DNA of 37,347 bases, taken from assembly GCF_004522215.1 (NCBI RefSeq), contig NZ_SDLR01000014.1, positions 1-37,347 of the forward strand, in the 5' to 3' direction. Position numbers and translations under genes: made by a program. The notes under the pieces were generated by a model. The model did not search any database, had not been told where the DNA came from, and worked only from the letters and a program-made list of their open reading frames with translations. Source of the stretch: Ammoniphilus sp. YIM 78166 (lineage in GTDB: Bacteria > Bacillota > Bacilli > Aneurinibacillales > RAOX-1). Within the stretch, counting starts at the first letter, position 1, and each line of letters begins with the position of its first letter. Below, one piece after another: positions 7,100 to 12,893 of this stretch.

Positions 7100-7903
7100 A
7101 TGCAGGTGCTACAAAAAACAACAACACAAAAAATAGTTCGCTATATGAACCAAAATGGCAACGTATATTTCGGTATGGTTGAGGGTGAGGACATCTTTCA
7201 ACTTTCGAGCAATTTTGCAGAATTGGTCAACAAGGAAATTAAGTATGACGGTGTAAAGGTTAAATATAAGGATGTAAAGATTCTGGAGCCTGTCGAACCG
7301 TCTAAAGTGATTAATTTCGGTTGGACTTATGCAGGACACGCGAAGGAAACTGGCGGCAAGGCCAATCTAAAGGAACCCTTTTTGTTTTTAAAACCGCTAT
7401 CTTCGCTCATTCCAGACCAGGGAAAAATCATTCTTCCTTCAAACGACTTAACCAATCAAGTGGAGCTGGAGGGTGAATTGGCACTCGTAATTGGGAAACG
7501 CTGTAAAAATATAAGAGAAGCAGATGCAATGGATTATGTATTTGGCTGCACTATATTTAATGATGTAACAGCAAGGGATCTTACAAAAAACGATCCTCAG
7601 TTTACAAGGGGCAAAGGGTTTGATACTTTTGGGCCAATCGGTCCGTGGATTGTTACCGGTATAGATCCTTCAAATCTAAGAATTGTTACAACCTTAAACG
7701 GGGAAGTCGTTCAGGATAGTAATACGAATCAAATGTCCCTTACCATTCCGTATCTTATCAGTTGGATCTCGCAGGTTATGACATTAGAGCCGGGTGATGT
7801 TTTGGCAACGGGTTCACCTTCAGGGAGTTGTTCCATGAAGTCGGGAGACCTTGTGGTTGTTGAAGTTGAACAAATCGGTAAGCTTTCTAACTATGTACAA
7901 TAG
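7100..7903 (+). CDS. fumarylacetoacetate hydrolase family protein
   Basis: A 267-residue single-domain FAH-superfamily enzyme. These cleave or decarboxylate 2-oxo acids with a divalent metal (fumarylpyruvate hydrolase, oxaloacetate decarboxylase and others). Expected metal ligands are E124 and E126 (LEGELALVIG) and D155 (FNDVTARD); K172 in RGKGFDTFGPIG fits the conserved lysine; GDVLATGSPSG closes the active site. The N-terminal 60 residues form the usual small cap. ATG 7100 follows TTGGAG. Next to a fumarase/tartrate dehydratase and a transporter, oxaloacetate decarboxylation to pyruvate is an attractive but unproven role. Confidence 0.85.
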   Translation: MQVLQKTTTQKIVRYMNQNGNVYFGMVEGEDIFQLSSNFAELVNKEIKYDGVKVKYKDVKILEPVEPSKVINFGWTYAGHAKETGGKANLKEPFLFLKPLSSLIPDQGKIILPSNDLTNQVELEGELALVIGKRCKNIREADAMDYVFGCTIFNDVTARDLTKNDPQFTRGKGFDTFGPIGPWIVTGIDPSNLRIVTTLNGEVVQDSNTNQMSLTIPYLISWISQVMTLEPGDVLATGSPSGSCSMKSGDLVVVEVEQIGKLSNYVQ

Positions 7904-8004
7904 AAGCTGACAACGAAGTGAATTGTTCTGGGACATTCGAAGGAGTGAAGGAGGCGTTCAGAAATTTCTAAAGGTTTGTCTTTCCACCGAGACATGGATG
8001 CAGG

Positions 8005-8943
8005 AAAGGTGCGGAACCAGGAGATGTTCTAGAGGTGAAAATCTTAGATGTTGCCTTGCGCCCAAGCGGTAATCCAAAATTTGCAGGAAAAACTTATGGA
8101 GTAAATGCAGCAGCTAATTGGGGCTTTCTCTACAACGACTTACTTGAGGACCCGAAAAAGCGAGAAGTAATCACCGTTTATGAACTTGATGCAACAGGTC
8201 AGCAAAACTGGGCTAAGCTACTTTATAACTATCGCTGGACGCCGCAAACCACTCCAGATGGAGTTGTTCATGAAACCATTGACTATCCCGGGATTGTAGT
8301 CAATCATGAGACCGTTTCGAAAAACCATGACATCCTGAACAACGTGCGAGTGCCTGCCCGCCTTCATTTCGGTACCATGGGTCTAGCACCAAAAGAAGCA
8401 GAGGTCGTCGATTCCGTTCCTCCTTCCTATACTGGAGGAAATGTTGATGACTGGCGTGTAGGTAAAGGATCCACGATGTATTATCCTGTTTCAGTCTCTG
8501 GAGGTTACTTTACTGTAGGGGATCCCCATGCTGGACAAGGAGATTCTGAGCTAAACGGAACAGCAATTGAAACTTCATTAAACGGTACCTTTCAATTCAT
8601 CCTACACAAGAAAAATACATTAGATACTAAGCTAAAAGGCCTTAACTTCCCTCTATTAGAAACATCTGACCAGTGGGTAATCCACGGCTTCAGCTATCCG
8701 AACTACTTGGAATCCCTTGGTGAGAATGCCCAAAAACTCATTTATGAAAAGTCTTCCATTGATAAAGCCTACAAAGATGCAGCCATTAAGGTTCGTTGGT
8801 TCCTAATGAACCATATTGGCCTCACAGAAGATGAAGCCCATACCCTTATGTCAACAGCCGTAGATTTCGGCATTACACAGGTGGTCGATGGAAACTGGGG
8901 AGTACATGGCTCGATCAATAAAAGCATGTTTAAGTTTGAATAA
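8005..8943 (+). pseudogene. acetamidase/formamidase family, 5'-truncated
   Basis: The frame 8035-8943 (302 codons from a GTG) encodes the C-terminal two thirds of a formamidase/acetamidase, which hydrolyses short amides to ammonia and an acid. The hallmark GDPHAGQGDSEL is present. Family similarity continues upstream of the GTG in the same frame as KGAEPGDVLEVKILDV, but before about 8005 it stops and an in-frame TAA appears. A full member carries roughly 100 more residues including active-site positions, so the gene has lost its 5' end and is probably inactive. The coding remainder has no stop, so the loss is recent. Confidence 0.7.
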
Positions 8944-8953
8944 ATACACCAAA

Positions 8954-9024
8954 AGTAAAGTGCTCCACTTTACTTTGTGACGAGGGACAGTGTCCTGCCT
9001 GAGGGGGTATCCTCGAAATGAACA
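8954..9024 (+). repeat. dispersed hairpin repeat, copy 3
   Basis: AGTAAAGTG (8954-8962), loop CTC, CACTTTACT (8966-8974), then TTGTGACGAGGGACAG, TGTCCTGCCTGA and GGGGGTATCC. Two bases are lost next to the loop compared with the other copies, yet the stem still pairs fully. The ATG of the next (frameshifted) small gene lies inside the end of the repeat. Confidence 0.78.
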
Positions 9025-9177
9025 AGTTCTGGATGGCAATCGTTGGTGCTGGCCTTGTCATTGCTAACAAAGGACTCGGATTGAATCTGTCGGAAGAAGC
9101 TATCTATACGTTTGGCCGGTGTACTGATTACATTTATTCTCGGTCAGGCGTATGTAGTTGGGAAGAAAGTGAAATAA
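9018..9177 (+). pseudogene. small membrane protein, single-base frameshift
   Basis: Frame 1 from ATG 9018 encodes MNKFWMAIVGAGLVIANKG then LGLNLSEEAIYT; after that one extra T shifts the frame. In the next frame the sequence continues sensibly as LAGVLITFILGQAYVVGKK and stops at 9177. The reconstructed protein of about 53 residues has two hydrophobic segments around a short polar turn, like small phage holin-type or phage-associated membrane proteins. A hairpin terminator follows at 9209. A sequencing error in the T run is possible. Confidence 0.6.
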
Positions 9178-9208
9178 TATGGATACACCTTCGACATTTA
9201 CTCGAAAG

Positions 9209-9250
9209 CCCTTCGTTCATCATTGAGCGGAGGGTCTCGTATTTTATTTA
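9209..9250 (+). terminator. terminator after the small membrane gene
   Basis: CCCTTCG (9209-9215) pairs with CGGAGGG (9228-9234) including one G-T pair, followed by TCTCGTATTTTATTT. Confidence 0.5.
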
Positions 9251-9300
9251 TATTTTATGTGTAATTAGTGTAAGATTAGATTAAATATTGGAGAATAATA

Positions 9301-9850
9301 ATGTCGGAAACATTCAAACTTTATCATGGAACAACAGATCACTATGCGATATATATATTAAAGTAACGGCTTTACTTTTTCAGCCGAGAAAAACATTATC
9401 TAGGGACGGGCATTTATTTATATGAAGACCCGTATCATACACTAGTTTGGTCCAGAATGAAAGTGCGAGAGGTAGGTGGAAGACCGTTCGTACTTGAGGC
9501 TAATTTGTCTGTAATTTATTGATTTAGACTTGCGAAACGCCAAGATTTCTTCTTTAATGAGTTAAGAAGATTTAGAGAAAGTATTCGAAAAAGGGCATTA
9601 TAGATTTAAATTTTATAACGATAGTTTATTTTGCAATTTTACTTGTGACCGAATCGGAGTTAAGTTGTTGTCAAAAACATTTGTTTATGTGCACCCTAAG
9701 GACAGAACTTTGCCTGTTCTGTATTCGAATGATAAGACAACGCATAGAAATATAACAAGGCACCACAGAACTGAAAGAAAATTTTGTTTAAAAACTGAGA
9801 ATTGTATACAGACTGTTACTGAATGGAAAGAAGGTGAGGAAGATGAGTAA
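9301..9850 (+). pseudogene. decayed ADP-ribosyltransferase-like gene
   Basis: ATG 9301 has a GGAG site seven bases upstream. Reading across frames gives MSETFKLYHGTTDHYAIYIL, then GFTFSAEKN, then LGTGIYLYEDPYHTLVWSRM, then VGGRPFVLEANLSV, and from about 9525 a long stretch ending with EWKEGEEDE at 9850. The pattern 'LYHGT...GF....LG.GiYl.ed...a..Ws' resembles the catalytic core of small ADP-ribosyltransferase (PARP/DUF3990-like) proteins. At least two frameshifts and a TAA, a TGA and another TAA interrupt it, so it is dead. It overlaps the next small gene by eight bases, as in a two-gene toxin-antitoxin-like unit. The family assignment rests on motif memory only. Confidence 0.5.
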
Positions 9851-10058
9851 AGTTAACAAATGGACGAAAAAGATGGACGAATACTACGAAGGCGCATCCC
9901 GTGATCAACTTTTTCGAGATTCACGTAAAGCAGGCATTGTTCTTAGGCCAGTAGATCAAGGTGTTAAATATGTATTAGGCACCCATTCAAAGGTTGCTGT
10001 TGGAAAAGGACGCCGTATTGCAGGAAACGCAATAAGACAACCGAATCATGTAAGATAA
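9843..10058 (+). CDS. small hypothetical protein, partner of the ART-like relic
   Basis: A 71-residue basic protein: an N-terminal helix-rich part (KWTKKMDEYYEGASRDQLF then RDSRKAGIVL) and a basic tail (HSKVAVGKGRRIAGNAIR). ATG 9843 overlaps the end of the upstream relic by eight bases, implying translational coupling; AAGGTGAGG lies upstream. A terminator follows at once. It is intact while its partner is decayed, as would be expected if it were the harmless or protective half of the pair. I do not recognise the family. Confidence 0.6.
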   Translation: MSKVNKWTKKMDEYYEGASRDQLFRDSRKAGIVLRPVDQGVKYVLGTHSKVAVGKGRRIAGNAIRQPNHVR

Positions 10059-10061
10059 AAG

Positions 10062-10100
10062 CCCTCTTGACGATTAATTTTGTTGAGAGGGATATTTTTT
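10062..10100 (+). terminator. terminator after the 71-residue gene
   Basis: CCCTCT (10062-10067) pairs with AGAGGG (10086-10091), followed by ATATTTTTTG. It begins four bases after the stop codon. Confidence 0.7.
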
Positions 10101-10335
10101 GATCCCAACAGTAAAGTGTAAAAGTTAAATTGAAACTGCAATAATTCATTCATTTTGACAACAGAAGGTGGGAATACTCTTTTTCATTGATTGAAGTGCT
10201 CACTCCGTTCGCGTAAACAGCGGAAGAAAAAGACGTTCGTCCTACTCAGTTTACTCGAAGATGTCTTCACGGACGATTGAACCCACTAGGGGTGGGTTAG
10301 GGGCGATTCCCAATTCGAAGAATCCAAGAAAATAA

Positions 10336-10361
10336 AAAAGCTGACCTATTGGTCAGCTTTT
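10336..10361 (-). terminator. terminator of tRNA-Sec
   Basis: AAAAGCTGACC and GGTCAGCTTTT form a perfect 11-bp stem with loop TATT. On the minus strand it is followed by a T-rich tail and lies 12 bases past the tRNA-Sec CCA end. It can also work on the plus strand. Confidence 0.8.
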
Positions 10362-10373
10362 GTTTATGTATTT

Positions 10374-10470
10374 TGGCGGGAGAAGGTGGGAATCGAACCC
10401 ACCTGAGACATCACGTGCCTCACACTCGGTTTTGAAGACCGGGAGGGCCACCAGGACCCCATCAACTCCC
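10374..10470 (-). tRNA. selC: tRNA-Sec (TCA)
   Basis: A 97-base tRNA on the minus strand with anticodon TCA in loop CTTCAAA, an encoded CCA and a G discriminator. The long variable arm is a 7-bp stem (TGAGGCA / TGTCTCA, one G-T pair), the T-arm GTGGG-TTCGATT-CCCAC is perfect, and the overall size fits only selenocysteine tRNA. It inserts selenocysteine at UGA together with SelB, encoded 2.4 kb away. Several stem positions do not pair: U6-U and U7-U in the 8-bp acceptor stem (GGGAGTTG / CTTCTCCC), C-A at the top of the anticodon stem, and one position in the D-stem. It may therefore be weak or decaying. Confidence 0.85.
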
Positions 10471-10497
10471 ACAAGCTTGTTCTAAAGTTACTTTAAT

Positions 10498-10526
10498 AAA
10501 GTATCAAATCTTGAGAGGGAAATCAA
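10498..10526 (-). promoter_or_regulatory. candidate promoter for tRNA-Sec
   Basis: On the minus strand TTGATT (10521-10526) and TACTTT (10498-10503) are separated by 17 bases, about 27 bases upstream of the mature 5' end. The -35 is good and the -10 is imperfect. Confidence 0.4.
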
Positions 10527-10759
10527 GGACAAAATATGGATAATGCTTTTTCCTCATTATAAGGGCATATTTAAGGATATCTATGGGTGACACGGGGCGA
10601 TGATTTCATCGTCCTATTTGAATGCTTTGTTTTTTGCTTTTGGAGCCAATCCGGAGGATCTGGCGGGATATGGGACGATCCGGGATGACTTTTAAGGAGG
10701 TTTGAGGTGAGTGGGGCTGAGCCAAATTAATTTATATATGGTTGAAGTATCGTTCTTAA

Positions 10760-11023
10760 TCGGAGAAGAAAGCTCATCTAGACAGCTTATCTTTATTTGT
10801 TACCGAGCGCTCGGGGATTATGCAGCCGAGAGCGATCCAGTTTGTGGTGGAAGGGTATAGTGACAAGCTGTTTGCGGTGACGTGTCAGATCCTGCGTCAT
10901 ACGTATTGTCGGAGACTGGTGGAGCAAGGGATTCCTTTGCAGCAAATTAAGCAGTGGGCGGGTCATAAATCCATTCAGAGCACATTTCGTTATAAGGGGT
11001 CTATAGATCAGAAGAGATATTGA
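10760..11023 (+). pseudogene. tyrosine recombinase, C-terminal fragment
   Basis: The open stretch encodes LSLFVTERSGIMQPRAIQF and then LRHTYCRRLVEQGIP, LQQIKQWAGHKSIQSTFRY. This is the end of the catalytic domain of a phage-integrase/XerC-type recombinase: H-x-x-R within LRHTYCRR and the GHKS histidine are seen. An in-frame stop lies just upstream at 10757 and the nucleophile tyrosine region is followed at once by unrelated sequence. It is a remnant, probably of a lost mobile element near the tRNA-Sec gene. Confidence 0.65.
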
Positions 11024-11269
11024 CTATGTGATCCAGCAGATTCGGTTGTTTCCTCATATGATTATCCGCGATGGCCCTGGTGCCGAAGCGAAAGAAGATG
11101 GATAAAAACTTGTACATGAAAAAGCCGACGAGTTGCTTGACCTAGTAGGGTTGGATCCGAATAAGTTTGGGGATCGCTATCCTGCGGAGTTGAGAAGACG
11201 ATTGTCTTTGTATCGCATGATATGGATGAGGCGTTGAGAATTGCCGATCGGATTGTATTGATGAACTAA
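11008..11269 (+). pseudogene. OpuCA-like ABC transporter ATPase remnant
   Basis: Across frames one reads DYVIQQIRLFPHM, then KADELLDLVGLDPNKFGDRY, PAEL, and after a jump TIVFVSHDMDEALRIADRI followed by VLMN. These match, in order, the Q-loop region, the helical domain and the H-loop of glycine-betaine/choline transporter ATPases (OpuCA/OpuAA type). Walker A, the signature motif's core and Walker B are missing, so most of the central domain is deleted. The fragment abuts the recombinase tail, marking a deletion or insertion junction. Confidence 0.6.
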
Positions 11270-11297
11270 AGATCTCCATTACTTTAATAACGAGTAA

Positions 11298-11747
11298 TTA
11301 AAACTTCTTTTCAAAGAAGGTTAAGGATAACTCTTCCCTTATTAAGACTTCTTTAGTTTTTTGAAAACCATTCTTTTTATAAAAGCGAATTGCTGGGGTA
11401 TTTTTAGACCCTGTTCCTACTTTTATTGTTCCAACCTCGAACTCACTTTCAATGTAATTTAAAAGCATTTGTGCTATTCCTTTTTTAAAATGATTGGGGT
11501 GTACGATTAGCCTATGGATATCTATTTCATCATGATCTACTTTTATTGATATTGCCCCGCACAGTTCTTCCTCTAAATAATATCCAAAGAAAATTTCTCC
11601 GCATTGTTGCAAAGTATCAATTGTATCTTTTAATGGTGGTATTTCATAAGAACCAATGATTTCAGCCTCGACCATGTATGATGGTATTTGAATGTTAAAT
11701 ACTTTTATAGCATTTTCTCTCCTGCTTAGATCAATTTTTTTAATCAA
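11298..11747 (-). CDS. GNAT-family N-acetyltransferase
   Basis: A small acetyl-CoA-dependent acetyltransferase. Visible family features: the central strands FFGYYLEEELCGAISI, then IHRLIVHPNHFKKGIAQML (the acetyl-CoA loop; the usual Q/RxxGxG/A appears as KKGIA) and KVGTGSKNTPAIRFYKKNGF (the A/C-terminal motif). I chose the TTG at 11747 because GAGGGG precedes it by six bases; the frame runs on to a TTG at 11765 without a binding site. The length of about 149 residues is normal. The substrate is unknown. The gene points away from the region of decay and appears intact. Confidence 0.82.
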   Translation of the reverse strand: MIKKIDLSRRENAIKVFNIQIPSYMVEAEIIGSYEIPPLKDTIDTLQQCGEIFFGYYLEEELCGAISIKVDHDEIDIHRLIVHPNHFKKGIAQMLLNYIESEFEVGTIKVGTGSKNTPAIRFYKKNGFQKTKEVLIREELSLTFFEKKF

Positions 11748-11836
11748 GATAATCCCCTCATTCAATTGTTATTAAAAGGGATCGATAATATTTCTATGAA
11801 GCTCTCGATCCTCGATCGCCGAGCAAAACATGATGT

Positions 11837-12268
11837 TTATGGTCGTAACCGATTTTCTAAATCCGTTACTTCTTTAAGCCAGGAATGATATTCATCCGTT
11901 TCCTCCCACAAAAACTTTAACTCAGAGTTTTTTCTCACTGAACCAATGACACTTAATGCATCGTTTACTAAGCCTATAGTTAAATTCAGTCGATTCTTGC
12001 TTGCCCAATCAATCAACTCATCAGGTAATTCGGTGGCAGGCTTTCCAAGGAGTAAGGAAATGACTTCTCCTGCTGCAAGCACTGCGGCAGCTTCGGGTTC
12101 TTCAAGTTCAGGGCTTCTCCTAAATAACTTTCCGAAGAACCCATTTCCTCTTGTAGCCATTTTAAATGTCTTCTTTAGTATTGTCATCTTATCTTCAGAT
12201 TCAAGGAAGTCGTGCATCCAATCCAAGGCTGAATCATTTTCAAAATTACCTACACCCCAGGCCCCCAT
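11837..12268 (-). CDS. DUF4259 domain-containing protein
   Basis: A 143-residue protein that begins MGAWGVGNFENDSALDWMHD, the hallmark start of the DUF4259 family (MGAWG..-F.ND.AlDW). The rest is mostly helical. ATG 12268 follows GGAGG by six bases on the minus strand. The family's function is unknown; members are typically scattered, single small genes in Bacillales. It lies 89 bases upstream of the GNAT gene on the same strand, so the two could be co-transcribed. Confidence 0.82.
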   Translation of the reverse strand: MGAWGVGNFENDSALDWMHDFLESEDKMTILKKTFKMATRGNGFFGKLFRRSPELEEPEAAAVLAAGEVISLLLGKPATELPDELIDWASKNRLNLTIGLVNDALSVIGSVRKNSELKFLWEETDEYHSWLKEVTDLENRLRP

Positions 12269-12345
12269 AACATGCCTCCGTGTTTTTTAGTTCAATGTTG
12301 AGTAGTTTTCCAGGATTATTGGATAATTAGCCCCGAAGAGAATGG

Positions 12346-12412
12346 AATTCCACGTAATCAAGATGGTTTGGTCACGAAACCCATCAACTTGGTTTCAAAC
12401 CGGGAATGATTT
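12346..12412 (+). repeat. partial copy of the periodic-motif repeat
   Basis: GAATTCCACGTAATC, then GGTCACGAAACCCATCAACT and TCAAACCGGGAATGATT match 12665-12733 and 36925-36991 (same order and orientation). Only the end module is present here. It lies directly before a longer copy. Confidence 0.65.
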
Positions 12413-12428
12413 CAAATCTCGCTAAGTC

Positions 12429-12733
12429 CTTTTCGAGGGTATGCGTGATTTTTGGTCTACTTTTTCTAAAGGCAATCTAAAACTTCGGTTTAGGTCCTCA
12501 GATATTAAGCTGATTTTTTAAGTAATGACGCTTTTTTTAGCAACCTTGCCCGTTACGGACCCCGGTGCTGGCGCCCAGGTGCCGGATACTCACAAAATTT
12601 CAGATATGCTCACGGAAGAGTGGTCGATGCTCACACATAGGTAACGTTTGCTCACGTACCTGGCACAATTCTAAATAACAAAGCTATTTTGGTCACGAAC
12701 TCCATCAACTTGGCTCCAAACCAGGAATGATTC
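12429..12733 (+). repeat. dispersed repeat with 20/21-bp periodic motifs, copy 1
   Basis: About 305 bp matching 36690-36991 in the same orientation. Shared blocks: TTGGTCTACTTTTTCTAA with AACTTCGGTTTA; CTTTTTTTA before a CTTGNCCGTT stretch; four CTCAC motifs at 12588, 12608, 12629 and 12650; and the end module TGGTCACGAACTCCATCAA. The motif spacing (20, 21, 21) is the same in both copies although the bases between have diverged. No coding frame is shared. Confidence 0.75.
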
Positions 12734-12893
12734 CAATGTTCACATCTCCAGCTGTAGCTTAATAGCCCCAGCCCTCACCTCACCACCCCCCAACCCATCC
12801 CCTAAGTGAAAATTCATCCCATTTCGTCTATAATGAATACATGCGCTTACATATCCATTTATCTTTATATAGAAGGAAAGGAATCAATCATTC

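Noticed and set aside
8035..8943. Complete acetamidase gene starting at GTG 8035
   Set aside because: Conserved family sequence continues upstream of the GTG in the same frame, so the start is missing rather than at 8035.
9301..9850. In-frame TGA in the ART-like gene as a selenocysteine codon
   Set aside because: The same gene also has TAA stops and at least two frameshifts, so it is simply decayed.
10560..10720. Possible gene fragment before the recombinase tail
   Set aside because: Short open stretches exist in two frames but I could not match either to a family with any confidence.
12588..12655. CTCAC motif array considered as a small CRISPR
   Set aside because: The repeated part is only about six bases with 14-15 bases between; CRISPR repeats are longer, and the intervening bases are similar between the two genomic copies.
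12575..12660. Minus-strand peptide with repeated VS units (7-residue period) read from the motif array
   Set aside because: The second copy changes most residues between the motifs and stops at a different place, and there is no start or binding site; DNA-level spacing explains the pattern better.
12760..12893. selB promoter at TATAAT near 12833
   Set aside because: The -10 is good but no acceptable -35 lies at the right distance, so I did not list it.
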